Source: Bacillota bacterium
GTDB taxonomy: Bacteria; Bacillota; Clostridia; Christensenellales; UMGS416
Length of the DNA stretch: 64,000 bases
Assembly (NCBI GenBank): GCA_023435705.1
Contig: JAEYRH010000016.1
Span: 620,001 to 684,000, forward strand
Direction of reading: 5' to 3'
Of the stretch, positions 26,344-34,770 are shown piece by piece. The notes below the pieces were generated by a model. That model did no database searches and had not been told where the DNA came from. It saw only the letters and a list, made by a program, of their open reading frames with translations. Positions within the stretch are counted from its first letter, which is position 1; each line of letters opens with the position of its first letter. The position numbers and the translations under genes were made by a program.

Positions 26344-27960
26344 TCACTGCTTGTTTCCCCTTCGATACTCGCTCGGTGTGCAGCCCGATACCTTCTTGAA
26401 AACAAAGCTGAAATAGTGCGGATCCTTATAACCCACCGCGGCAGCAATCTCGCTCGAGCGCTTGTCTGTGTGGCGGAGCATGTGTTTTGCCTCACCGATC
26501 CGTTTGCTGGTGAGGTATTCCACAAAGGTTTGCCCAACTTCCTGGCTAAACATGGCAGAGAAATAATTCGGGCTGATGTTTACTTTTTTTGCAACACGGT
26601 CAAGAGAGATCGAGTCATCCGAATAATGTTCGTCAATGAAACCTATTGCCTTGGTGAGCAATTCACGCTGCTGCCTTTTTCGTTCATTGTCGCGCTGCTC
26701 GATCACAAGGCGCATGACCTGCCGCACGAACACACGTACTTCCTCCGAAGTGGAGGCGTTATGATCGGGCCGTAGCTCCTGTGGCCAAAAACTGTCTTTA
26801 CGGCAACCTATCGAATCCAGATACTCGGCTGCCACAAAGCACACCATCATGACAAGATACTTATAAAAAAGTGTAAGAGATACGGCATCCTCAACCGCAC
26901 TTTGCAGCAACTGGTCAATAAAGCTGTCAATTTCATCCTTGGTAGCGCTGCTCAAAAAAATGCGGATACGATCCTGATCAACCCCGTTAGGCCCTTTATC
27001 CGTGGCCATGCCATCCATTATTCGGAAGTGTCGTATGCTCTCATCAGAAAGAACATGTTCATCAGGGCGTAAATATCGGTATGATAAAACGCGGTTTGCT
27101 TCCGTAAAGCAAGCCGGAATGGAGCCCAACCGCGAAACCGGTGTTCCACATGCAATATGCCAATCCACGTCTTGTCCAGCCAAGGCACAATGACTCCGAA
27201 TGGTCTCAACACAATCGGATGTCCTCTGCCCAATATCATCATGCTCACCCTTTACCAAAACGGCATACGTAGTGACATTCCATCGGAACAATATCATTTC
27301 AGAATGGGTGACAATATATTGAGTTACTTTGTCCTGCACCGATGCAAGCACATCCGTATAGCTTTCCGGCACACTCCCGTTATACCCGGCACTGCTCAAT
27401 GAAAAAAGAACGATATTATAAAATGGGGCATTCAAGTCAATCTCCATCGATTTGGCTGTATCGGATATTTCTGAGACGGTCAGGCCACCGGTGACAATTT
27501 TTTCAAAAAACCGTCTTCGGGAAAATGTTTCATATTCCTGGGCTTCTCGTTGAAACCTAGCCAGATACTCCCGCTGCTGCTGTTCAGTTTCCATCTTTTT
27601 ATTCAGTGCAATCAGAACCTCGGCAATCTTATCCTTCACAATCGGCTTTAACAGGTATTGCTCCACGCCCATTCGGATCGCCTGCTGGGCATAGGCAAAA
27701 TCATCATAACCACTGATGATAACAATTTTTGTGTTGGGCAGCTCCTTCCGAACCAGCTCAATCAATGCCAGTCCATCCATGAAGGGCATCCTGATATCCG
27801 TAATGAGAAGATCAGGCTGTATCTGGCGAATCAAGGGCAGTGCCAATTCCCCATCAGGAGCGTCACCGGCATAAAGAAAGCCGTATTGCTCCCAAAGGAT
27901 ATTGTTGCGAATCCCTTCGCGCACCACAATTTCATCCTCAACAAGAAAGATCTTAAACAT
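26344..27960 (-). CDS. YesN-type response regulator (second module)
   Basis: A 538-residue regulator, the first gene of the operon. The receiver domain (residues 1-120) has VEDEIVV and the phospho-acceptor in LITDIRMPF. The central part contains a coiled-coil-like segment (residues about 120-165, KKMETEQQQREYLARFQREAQEYE). The AraC-type output (last 100 residues) has ISLDRVAKKVNISPNYFSAMF and IAAAVGYKDPHYFSFVFKK. It most likely activates the ytfQRT-yjfF operon. GAAGGAAC lies before the ATG. No other gene precedes it on this strand for several hundred bases. Confidence 0.92.
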   Translation of the reverse strand: MFKIFLVEDEIVVREGIRNNILWEQYGFLYAGDAPDGELALPLIRQIQPDLLITDIRMPFMDGLALIELVRKELPNTKIVIISGYDDFAYAQQAIRMGVEQYLLKPIVKDKIAEVLIALNKKMETEQQQREYLARFQREAQEYETFSRRRFFEKIVTGGLTVSEISDTAKSMEIDLNAPFYNIVLFSLSSAGYNGSVPESYTDVLASVQDKVTQYIVTHSEMILFRWNVTTYAVLVKGEHDDIGQRTSDCVETIRSHCALAGQDVDWHIACGTPVSRLGSIPACFTEANRVLSYRYLRPDEHVLSDESIRHFRIMDGMATDKGPNGVDQDRIRIFLSSATKDEIDSFIDQLLQSAVEDAVSLTLFYKYLVMMVCFVAAEYLDSIGCRKDSFWPQELRPDHNASTSEEVRVFVRQVMRLVIEQRDNERKRQQRELLTKAIGFIDEHYSDDSISLDRVAKKVNISPNYFSAMFSQEVGQTFVEYLTSKRIGEAKHMLRHTDKRSSEIAAAVGYKDPHYFSFVFKKVSGCTPSEYRRGNKQ

Positions 27961-28240
27961 TTTTTGTTCCTTCTATGGGGATAATCGGTGATCGTCAACA
28001 CATTTCAAGTATCACATAACCTGATTGTATATCAGGTGGGTTGGTGCCGCAACAAAATTCTGATAAACTGTAGCGCCGACTTCGCGTGATACCACGCCGG
28101 ATGGGCGCGATGCACAGAGTCATTCATCATAAGCACAGGTAGACTGCTTTCGAATACATTTCCAGCATATACATCTGATGTCAGACTAGGTTTAGACCTT
28201 TGGCTTGTGACGCAATTGGCACATGGAGAAGGAACTGAAT

Positions 28241-28414
28241 ATGGGGATGTTGACTGGAAGGCAGCTGCTTCAATATCGCCAGATGAAGATGATCCACCGT
28301 AAGGACTTGGCCAAGCGCCTGGCGGTTACAGAAAACGATGTGATCATCTATGAATACCAGTTAAAACCAATACCAGCTGCCCTCTACACAAAGTGGCTCA
28401 CAATGCTGAAGTGA
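28241..28414 (+). CDS. Small XRE-like helix-turn-helix protein
   Basis: A 57-residue protein with one helix-turn-helix: LLQYRQMKMIHRKDLAKRL, then AVTENDVIIYEYQLKPIP, resembling the XRE/Cro family. AAGGA lies seven bases before the ATG chosen at 28241; an ATG at 28223 would add six residues. It is a monocistronic plus-strand gene among minus-strand operons, and a palindrome overlaps its stop. It presumably binds DNA; its targets are unknown. Its size is at the lower limit of the family. Confidence 0.6.
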   Translation: MGMLTGRQLLQYRQMKMIHRKDLAKRLAVTENDVIIYEYQLKPIPAALYTKWLTMLK

Positions 28415-28440
28415 GGGCGGGCAATCCATTGCCCGCCCTC
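28413..28440 (+). terminator. Palindrome overlapping the XRE-like stop
   Basis: GAGGGCGGGCAAT/ATTGCCCGCCCTC with a 2-base loop, followed by TGGTAAAA. No T-run on the plus strand; on the minus strand an A/T-rich stretch flanks it. Probably a transcript-end hairpin. Confidence 0.5.
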
Positions 28441-28796
28441 TGGTAAAAAGAGGATTGGAGTCAGCCACCTAGAACGCATTAACGGAGCAAATGACACTAG
28501 TACAAGAGCGAGAATTATGAGTGGAAAACCCTTGGTCAGGAGTGAACTTTCCTGTAATCTCAACGCCTGATACTTAATTAAGGTTGAAATATTTCCGGCC
28601 TCACAAAGCACTTGCTGAGTGTTGTAATAACATGATATCGCCACCTTCAGTCACAATTTTATCATTGATCTCTTTTGTGATCGAACTATTTTCTCTATAA
28701 ATACAATAAACATTCAATAGGGATGACCAGTAACATGATAAGCCTCCCAAATTGGGAGGCTACAAGTTGTATCATATTAGTTGAAACTATCCAAAG
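28441..28796. other. Gene-free AT-rich stretch
   Basis: I see no supported gene here. A minus-strand open frame (28384-28644) contains a hydrophobic run but lacks a good start. A short hairpin AGCCTCCCA/TGGGAGGCT at 28741-28761 lies 36 bases beyond the cotJC stop and may end that operon. Confidence 0.4.
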
Positions 28797-29369
28797 CTAA
28801 AACATTTTCTTGCCGCACTGCGTCTCCCGGAGATGCTCCAGTGTCTCACCAAAGCGCTGAAAATGCACCACTTCCCGCTCTCGCAGGAATTTCAGCGGCC
28901 CGATCACATCGGGGTCGTCGGCCATGTTGATCAGGTACTCGTAGGTTGCCCTAGCTTTCTGTTCGGCAGCAAGATCCTCATAGATATCTGCAATGGCTTC
29001 ACCCTTGGATTGGAACACAGTTGCCATAAACGGCACACCGCTGCCATTCACAGGATAGACTCCCCTGCCGTGATCGGCATAATAACCACCAGCGCCGGCT
29101 GTCTTTATCTGCTCCACGGTGGCACCCTCCAATAACTGGCGCACCATCGCACCGACCATCTCAAAATGGGCAAGTTCTTCTGTGCCAATATCGTTCAGGG
29201 TTGCCTTGGCACGTTCTGTCGGCATTGCATAGCGCTGCGAAAGATACCTCAGCGACGCACCAAGCTCGCCGTCTGGTCCGCCATATTGTGTGATGATCGT
29301 GGTCGCCATACGCGGGTCGGGCTTTTTTATGTTGATCGGATACTCCAAGCTCTTCTGATAAACCCACAT
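28797..29369 (-). CDS. cotJC: Spore coat protein CotJC (manganese-catalase family)
   Basis: A 190-residue protein of the Mn-catalase/ferritin-like type: MWVYQKSLEYPINIKKPDP, ITQYGGPDGELGASLRYLSQRY, and the metal-binding Glu and His of IGTEELAHFEMV and REREVVHFQRFG. Its length and start match the CotJC family. AGGGGG precedes its ATG, 6 bases after the cotJB stop. CotJC is a component of the inner coat of endospores and may detoxify peroxide. This supports a spore-forming host. It is the last of the cotJABC operon. Confidence 0.93.
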   Translation of the reverse strand: MWVYQKSLEYPINIKKPDPRMATTIITQYGGPDGELGASLRYLSQRYAMPTERAKATLNDIGTEELAHFEMVGAMVRQLLEGATVEQIKTAGAGGYYADHGRGVYPVNGSGVPFMATVFQSKGEAIADIYEDLAAEQKARATYEYLINMADDPDVIGPLKFLREREVVHFQRFGETLEHLRETQCGKKMF

Positions 29370-29375
29370 GCCCCC

Positions 29376-29672
29376 TCACCCCCTAAACGCAAGCGTGGTG
29401 TTTGCCGCCTGCTGCCATGGCCATGGGCTCTTGATCCAGAGGAATTCCTCCACGCCGCCTTCGGCATGGCCGAAGCCCATTATCGGGCCAAACTTCGTGT
29501 TGTATGCCATTATCAACTCATGCAGTTGTTTGGCTAGCGTGTTGTATGTGATCAATGCCATTTTATCCATCGGGTGTGTATTCAGGTAGAGATTCAAGTC
29601 CACCAGCGTGAACTGCCACTGTTGAATTTGCAGGCGCATGGCTTGCATTTCACTCATCACGTCATTATTCAC
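29376..29672 (-). CDS. cotJB: Spore coat protein CotJB
   Basis: A 98-residue protein with the CotJB pattern: MRLQIQQWQFTLVDLNLYLNTHP, then KQLHELIMAYNTKFGPIMGFG. The GTG at 29672 overlaps the cotJA 3' end (the last cotJA codons contain it), and GGGAGA lies eight bases upstream; an ATG at 29657 is the alternative. CotJB is the middle protein of the cotJ operon and interacts with the other two in spore coat assembly. Note the C-terminal Trp-rich stretch WIKSPWPWQQ. Confidence 0.85.
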   Translation of the reverse strand: MNNDVMSEMQAMRLQIQQWQFTLVDLNLYLNTHPMDKMALITYNTLAKQLHELIMAYNTKFGPIMGFGHAEGGVEEFLWIKSPWPWQQAANTTLAFRG

Positions 29673-29859
29673 AGTAGATCTCTCCCTTCTGCCATGGATC
29701 GAAGAGGCATGGAAAAGCCGTTCCCCGAACCAATGCTTCTTCAGGCGGCCAGATGTTTCCATCCTTCTGAACCGGCACGAATATGCCGCCCTGGCATTCT
29801 CCGGCAGTCATTCCAGCCTGATTGTTTGGAGCTCCGTTTGTATTTCCTGATTGCTCCAT
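29665..29859 (-). CDS. cotJA: Spore coat-associated protein CotJA
   Basis: A 64-residue protein. Residues about 26-50 carry the CotJA pattern (FVPVQKDGNIWPPEEALVRG, then TAFPCLFDPW). AGGAG is 8 bases before the ATG at 29859. The longer open frame upstream (to 29991) lacks a ribosome-binding site. It is the first gene of cotJABC and is needed with CotJC for assembly in the spore coat of Bacillus. Confidence 0.85.
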   Translation of the reverse strand: MEQSGNTNGAPNNQAGMTAGECQGGIFVPVQKDGNIWPPEEALVRGTAFPCLFDPWQKGEIYCE

Positions 29860-30122
29860 AAAGTCATCTCCTATCTGGTCATGGGGTTGATATCTCACTG
29901 CATCATATGCCGGTGCATCTTTTATGTGAGATAAACTGTTCAAAATCAAACGTTTCAGAGATATCTGCTGTTTCAGGCACAAAAAAATCAATCTGGCTCT
30001 GGTCTAAGTGTGCAAAAAAATGTAGAATAGTACACTGTGACCGGCAGGCATGGGCATCCCGCCATAGTCTGCACACATAAATATATCAGGCATTACTATT
30101 TTTTCCCGAAAGGCGGAGTCAC

Positions 30123-31253
30123 ATGTTACAGGAACTGACTAAGGGCATCATGGGCTTTGGCATTGGCGAACTGGTCATGATCTTGATCGGTGCCGTGCTC
30201 ATCGTGCTGGCGATCAAGTTTGAGTATGAACCGATGTTGTTACTGCCCATCGGCTTCGGCGCGATCCTGGCCAATATTCCATTCTCCTCGGCGATTGGAG
30301 CGGAAGGCTTTCTTCACGTATTGTATGAAGCGGGGATCAAGACCGAGCTCTTCCCGATCTTAATCTTCATTGCCGTGGGCGCGATGATCGACTTTGGCCC
30401 ACTTCTGAAGCAGCCGGTTACCCTGTTCTTCGGAGCCGCGGCGCAATTCGGCATTTTTGCGGCATTGCTGCTGGCCGTAGCCTGCAACTTCTTCTGGCCG
30501 GAGATTTTTAGCCTGAAGGAAGCTGCAGCGGTAGGGATTATTGGTGCGGCTGACGGCCCAACATCAATCTATGTGGGCAACCTGTTCGCACCCAAGTATA
30601 TCGGCCCCATTACAGTGGCGGCATACTCCTATATGTCACTGGTGCCTTTGATCCAACCACCTGTGATCCGGGCGCTGACAACCAAGCAGGAACGCATGAT
30701 TCGAATGGACTCGCACACCGACGTGGAGGTGTCCAAGGCTGTTAAGATCCTGTTCCCAATTGTAGTCACCCTGGTAGCCGGCTTGGTCGCTCCGATGAGC
30801 GTAGGCCTGGTGGGCTCGCTGATGTTTGGCAACCTGATTCGCGAATGCGGCGTGCTGGGCCGCCTCAGTGAGACGGCGCAAAACGAGCTCGCTTATCTGG
30901 TCACACTGCTGCTTGGCATCACCATCGGCTCCACGATGGTAGCCAAAGAGTTCCTGACATGGAATACAGCACTGATCTTTGGCATCGGCATTTTGGCCTT
31001 TGTATTTGACACAGCAGGTGGTGTGATGTTCGCCAAGTTCATCAACCTATTCTTGAAGAAGAAGATCAACCCGATGATCGGCGCGGCGGGCATCTCCGCT
31101 TTCCCGATGTCGGCCAGGGTCATCCAGCGCATGGCGCAGAAGGAAGACCCCACCAACTTCATCTTGATGCCGGCCATCGGGGCCAACGTGGCCGGCCAGA
31201 TTGGCTCGGTGATTGCGGGCGCGATTGTGCTGGCCCTGTTGGGAGGTCATTGA
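30123..31253 (+). CDS. oadB: Na+-transporting (oxalo)acyl-CoA/oxaloacetate decarboxylase beta subunit
   Basis: A 376-residue integral membrane protein with about ten segments. Family motifs are FEYEPMLLLPIGFGAILAN near residue 37, the Na+-site region GAADGPTSIYVGNLFAP near 140, GNLIRECGVLGRL near 245 and GISAFPMSARVIQR near 310. GGCGGAG precedes the ATG. The beta subunit couples decarboxylation of a biotin-bound carboxyl group to Na+ export across the membrane. Only the tiny gamma subunit follows; the biotin protein and alpha (carboxyltransferase) subunits are not in the window. They may be encoded elsewhere. Confidence 0.93.
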   Translation: MLQELTKGIMGFGIGELVMILIGAVLIVLAIKFEYEPMLLLPIGFGAILANIPFSSAIGAEGFLHVLYEAGIKTELFPILIFIAVGAMIDFGPLLKQPVTLFFGAAAQFGIFAALLLAVACNFFWPEIFSLKEAAAVGIIGAADGPTSIYVGNLFAPKYIGPITVAAYSYMSLVPLIQPPVIRALTTKQERMIRMDSHTDVEVSKAVKILFPIVVTLVAGLVAPMSVGLVGSLMFGNLIRECGVLGRLSETAQNELAYLVTLLLGITIGSTMVAKEFLTWNTALIFGIGILAFVFDTAGGVMFAKFINLFLKKKINPMIGAAGISAFPMSARVIQRMAQKEDPTNFILMPAIGANVAGQIGSVIAGAIVLALLGGH

Positions 31254-31254
31254 T

Positions 31255-31404
31255 ATGGATATGGGAGCAATGTTTTCGGAAGCCCTCAAGGTAATGGGCA
31301 TCGGCGTGGGTTCGGTGTTTGCAGTGCTGGCCATCTTTTTCGGATTGATTAAGGGGCTGATGGTGCTTCTGCCGGCGAAGAAGGCCAACAACGACGAAGA
31401 CTGA
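31255..31404 (+). CDS. oadG: Decarboxylase gamma-chain-like small membrane protein (OadG family)
   Basis: A 49-residue protein with one hydrophobic helix (MGIGVGSVFAVLAIFFGLI) followed by a Lys-rich cytosolic tail and acidic end. GGAGG lies just upstream of the ATG, which is 1 base after the beta-subunit stop. Gamma subunits of Na+-pumping decarboxylases have this layout and stabilise the complex of alpha and beta subunits. A hairpin 17 bases downstream ends the operon. Confidence 0.8.
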   Translation: MDMGAMFSEALKVMGIGVGSVFAVLAIFFGLIKGLMVLLPAKKANNDED

Positions 31405-31420
31405 CCAAAGACAAACTGAT

Positions 31421-31452
31421 ACAGGCAGGCGGGAGATTTCCCGCCTGCCTGT
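31421..31452 (+). terminator. Hairpin after oadG-like gene
   Basis: ACAGGCAGGCGGGA/TCCCGCCTGCCTGT with a 4-base loop, followed by TATATAAC. It is strong but without a real T-run. Confidence 0.65.
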
Positions 31453-31604
31453 TATATAACACTTAAATCCTGAGTGAAGAAAATGAATAGAGCCGATAGC
31501 CGGTTTATCCGGCAGAGGCAACCGATAAATTAAACGAAAAGGACAGCAATATCCGCCCGAAGGCCAGAAGTTCTGTCTCTAGATAACCGGTAACGACACA
31601 TATA
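31453..31604. other. Gene-free stretch between convergent genes
   Basis: No supported gene. I compared it with riboswitch consensus motifs that I know (c-di-GMP, preQ1, TPP, THF) and found no match. It joins hairpins that end the genes on both sides. Confidence 0.3.
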
Positions 31605-31643
31605 GACAAAGAACCCGCCCAGCGACATGCGCGGTGGGCGGGT
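31605..31643 (-). terminator. Terminator of the kinase-like gene
   Basis: On the minus strand ACCCGCCCA/TGGGCGGGT is followed by TCTTTGTC. It lies about 60 bases beyond the stop at 31702. Confidence 0.65.
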
Positions 31644-31701
31644 AACAGATAGTAGGAACGAGAATAACTCGCCGAGGTGCGACAGCACCAAAGGCGAAAA
31701 G

Positions 31702-32517
31702 CTATTTCACTGCCGGGCCGCAATACTGCCCCACAATCTGCTGGATCGCGCGCACCTCCCCTGCCGGCCTGTCCTCCGCAAGGCGCGCCGATGCGATAAA
31801 GGGCACCCACTTCATCACATTCTGTTTGTCTGTGCCGGTGAGCGCACACACGCGATCCAAGTAGGCCTTTGCCAGTACCGGCTGAGTGATCTCTGTGAGA
31901 AAACCGCTCCCCTTCCCTTCCGCGGCAGAATGACGCACCATAAACCAGGTTCGGGCGATGTCTGCCGCCGGATCGCCCCGGCTGCCGGTCATCCAATCAA
32001 TGGCATGCAGGCCATCGGCGCAAACCAGGATGTTCATCGGGTGCAGGTCGCCATGCAGAACATGGTCACCATCAGGCATAGATTTCAGTCCCTGCAGCAG
32101 GCATGCCCTCTGCCCGTCGGTGACCCCCGGCGCGTGGGTGATGGCATATTGCAGCCCATCCCGGTAGCTGGGCAGTTCGCTGCAGACGCCCTTAAGGATC
32201 GTGGCGTGGCAGTCGGCCATGTGGCGGATATGCCGCAACACATGGCGCATGTCTTCACGCACCAAATCCATCAGCAGCTTACCTTCCAAATAGTCGTAGA
32301 TAATCGCCTCACACCCTTCCACACAGGTTATTGAATGGGGTTTCTGCCTTGAAACGCCTGCGTTGTATACGGCGCTGGTTTGCTTGAATTCATATTCCGC
32401 CAAATTTTGATGCTTGAATACCTTTAAGAGCCTGTCTTCATCAAGACGATAAACTTTAGCCAGCCTGCCCTCTCCAAGAACCTTCAGCTTTGCCAGTTGT
32501 ATCATAAATGGATTCAT
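31702..32517 (-). CDS. APH-like phosphotransferase family kinase
   Basis: A 271-residue protein with a protein-kinase-like fold of the aminoglycoside-phosphotransferase type. The ATP-site strand has LGEGRLAKVYRL and LLKVFKH (the conserved Lys). The catalytic loop is LHGDLHPMNIL with the Asp, and the metal-binding Asp is in AIDWMTGSRGDPAAD. It lacks features that would identify the substrate; similar proteins act on small molecules or are of unknown function, so drug resistance should not be assumed. It is monocistronic. The start at 32517 aligns well with the beginning of the domain. Confidence 0.82.
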   Translation of the reverse strand: MNPFMIQLAKLKVLGEGRLAKVYRLDEDRLLKVFKHQNLAEYEFKQTSAVYNAGVSRQKPHSITCVEGCEAIIYDYLEGKLLMDLVREDMRHVLRHIRHMADCHATILKGVCSELPSYRDGLQYAITHAPGVTDGQRACLLQGLKSMPDGDHVLHGDLHPMNILVCADGLHAIDWMTGSRGDPAADIARTWFMVRHSAAEGKGSGFLTEITQPVLAKAYLDRVCALTGTDKQNVMKWVPFIASARLAEDRPAGEVRAIQQIVGQYCGPAVK

Positions 32518-32667
32518 CCTTTTACGTTGATGAAATCATTATATGGATTAGCTTGATGGGATTCAATGGCAGTGCTGTAACAAAATGATGAATGAATGAT
32601 GAACGAGGCGCCACCTGACTCAATGTATGTAGTGGCGCGTACGCGTTAACGTGATCAGCGGCTCCGG

Positions 32668-34245
32668 TCATACCTCCAATCGTACAAAAACGTCCGCTCC
32701 AGGCACGATGGATGCGGCCAACACTTTCCGGGGCTCATCCATCCCTTCTCGATAAACAAAGATGTCATACTTGCCTGTGGGGAGATTCATCAGGCGAAAC
32801 ATACCGTCGGCATAAAGCTCCTGGTTGGTGGTAAGCACGTTGGTTTTGGTGGAGTATGCCCGCACCCTCGCACCGCCGCTGCGGGCAGACACAACAATGC
32901 CACCGGCCGGAAGCCCGCTTGCCTTATCCACCGCCACACCGTAGAAAGAGCCCACACCGTCTTCGTGGAGCTGCGACTGCAACGCCATACGCACAGCGCC
33001 AGCAGCGTCAAGCACCCCGTAGCCGAAATATGGAGACCACTCCTTGATTTCACTCCATCCATTCTGCCATCCCATGTCATTATCACAGCAATCTTGCATA
33101 TTAAGCAAACCGCTGCCACAACGTATCGATTCCATTGCCTCATTGAGCACTGGCTGGGCCGATTTCTCCAGTATTTGCACTACCTCTGTGTTGGTGAGAA
33201 GCGGATTGACTGCCAGAAGAAGCGCCGCAACGCCACTGACGAAAGGCGACGCATAGGAGGTGCCGCTCATTGCGTCATATAGCGGCCGAAAGCGAGGTAC
33301 AGGATATGTGGGGGAGGTGGAAAGGATATCCACACCGGGTGCCGAAATGGCCACTGATATGCCCCAACTGGAAAAGAAGGCGAGATCATTATACGTATTG
33401 GTAGCAGATACAGCCAGCACATGATTGAAACCCGACGGATACAACGCCTGCTCGCTTCCGGCATTGCCTGCCGCCGCCACACACACAGCGCCCCGGGCCC
33501 ACGCAAACTCGATTGCCTGCTGGAGACTGGTAGCATAAGCCGGTGATGAAAAGCTCATTTGCAGCACACGGGCACCATGGTTCACCGCGTAAACGATGGC
33601 CAACAGCACCGGAACCAATTCATAACCATTTGAACCTATTTTGATCGGGATGATGTTTGCTGCGTTGCCAGCCGCACCGGCGATGCCAAGACCATTGTCA
33701 GTGATGGCAGCAGCGATGCCAGCCACAAAAGTGCCGTGGCCAGTCTCGTCCAGATATGCTGCCGGGTCTGGCGATGAGAAGTTGATCGGGTCCACGATCC
33801 TGCCGGCCAGATCCGGATGGTTGGCGTCAATCCCAGAATCGATCACGGCTATCCGGACAGCAGGCGAAAGAAGCCGGGTAATCCCCCACGCCTTCTCCAT
33901 ATTGATGCGCCGTAGCCCCCATTGATCCCGGACGCCCACAGATGTCATCGCGGCTTGACGAAAAAAAGGGTCGTTCGGCCCGCAGGCCGGAAATGCGATA
34001 TAATTCGGTTCAGCAAACGCAACGTCATCGCGATGCAGCAAACAGCCTCTGCAGGCTCCCTCCCTTCCCGGCTCCACGGACACAATCTGCAAATCAAGCT
34101 CAGGGATTTCCCCAATCACAACTGAGCCTGACTCCGCGCAAGCCTGTTTCCGCACGTCATCCGAAGCCTCCGGTTTGAATTTTACAATCAAACAACCGGG
34201 AGCATATTGTTCTGTGAGTGCCTGCTGATCCTGTTTGCCTTGCAT
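32668..34245 (-). CDS. Subtilisin-like serine protease (S8), no signal peptide
   Basis: A 525-residue protease. AAGGTGG six bases upstream favours the ATG at 34245 over one six codons earlier. An I9-like propeptide (GCLIVKFKPEASDDVRKQAC to AEPNYIAFP) is followed by the catalytic domain with Asp in AVIDSGID, His in GHGTFVAGI and Ser in GTSYASPFVSG. A C-terminal beta-rich domain (about residues 430-525, AVDKASGLPAGGIVVSARSG) resembles carboxypeptidase-regulatory-like or Ig-like folds. The N-terminus has no hydrophobic signal sequence, unlike most subtilases with propeptides. The protein may be intracellular, spore-related or exported by another route; this is open. Two Cys clusters (CRGC, CCD) are also noteworthy. 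Confidence 0.85.
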   Translation of the reverse strand: MQGKQDQQALTEQYAPGCLIVKFKPEASDDVRKQACAESGSVVIGEIPELDLQIVSVEPGREGACRGCLLHRDDVAFAEPNYIAFPACGPNDPFFRQAAMTSVGVRDQWGLRRINMEKAWGITRLLSPAVRIAVIDSGIDANHPDLAGRIVDPINFSSPDPAAYLDETGHGTFVAGIAAAITDNGLGIAGAAGNAANIIPIKIGSNGYELVPVLLAIVYAVNHGARVLQMSFSSPAYATSLQQAIEFAWARGAVCVAAAGNAGSEQALYPSGFNHVLAVSATNTYNDLAFFSSWGISVAISAPGVDILSTSPTYPVPRFRPLYDAMSGTSYASPFVSGVAALLLAVNPLLTNTEVVQILEKSAQPVLNEAMESIRCGSGLLNMQDCCDNDMGWQNGWSEIKEWSPYFGYGVLDAAGAVRMALQSQLHEDGVGSFYGVAVDKASGLPAGGIVVSARSGGARVRAYSTKTNVLTTNQELYADGMFRLMNLPTGKYDIFVYREGMDEPRKVLAASIVPGADVFVRLEV

Positions 34246-34374
34246 AACCGTCCACCTTTTCATTGTTTATGTAAGGTGGATCGGGTGTGATGGCGACGAA
34301 AGTGTATTATATACTACGGTATTTATCCGGTGATTGTGCGGCTGCCACAATAAGGTGATATACGATCCGTATGG

Positions 34375-34752
34375 CTAAAACAAGCTCTGGCCCGCCGCAG
34401 CCGCTTCCTTGGCAGCCCCTTCATCACGGCCCAGAAACACAAAGAACACTGCCGCCACGATTAAGACAAACGCCACGATATAATTCCAGCGCAGCTGCTC
34501 CTTGAGAAACGCCACAGAGAAGATGGCAAATGTAGTAAGTGATATGATTTCCTGGATGATTTTCAATTGGGCTGCAGAAAACATGCCATACCCCAGGCGG
34601 TTGGCCGGCACCTGAAGGCAATACTCAAAAAAAGCAATCCCCCAACTCACAAGAATCACAATCCAAAGCGGCTTGTCCTTGTATTTTAAGTGGCCATACC
34701 AGGCAAATGTCATAAAGATGTTGGACGCCAGCAAAAGCACGACAGTTTTCAT
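34375..34752 (-). CDS. DUF486/DMT-family small membrane protein
   Basis: A 125-residue protein with four hydrophobic helices. The pattern VLLLASNIFMTFAWYGHLKY, then FFEYCLQVPANRLGYGMFS, and LKIIQEIISLTTFAIFSV matches the DUF486 family, a short drug/metabolite-transporter-like group. GAGG precedes the ATG at 34752. It lies 18 bases after the NUDIX gene on the same strand and probably is co-transcribed. No function is established for the family. The C-terminus is Ala-rich (EAAAAGQSLF). Confidence 0.85.
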   Translation of the reverse strand: MKTVVLLLASNIFMTFAWYGHLKYKDKPLWIVILVSWGIAFFEYCLQVPANRLGYGMFSAAQLKIIQEIISLTTFAIFSVAFLKEQLRWNYIVAFVLIVAAVFFVFLGRDEGAAKEAAAAGQSLF

Positions 34753-34770
34753 ATGATCCTCTGAAGTGGG

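Noticed and set aside
28384..28644. Minus-strand ORF with a hydrophobic stretch in the gene-free gap
   Set aside because: Its GTG start lacks a good ribosome-binding site, it overlaps the palindrome after the XRE-like gene, and it resembles no family.
29880..29960. Sigma-E/K-type promoter upstream of cotJA
   Set aside because: A CATATGAT-like stretch exists, but no adequately spaced -35 match was found.
31480..31610. Riboswitch-like pairing between convergent genes
   Set aside because: It is not upstream of a coding start on either strand, and no known aptamer consensus matches.
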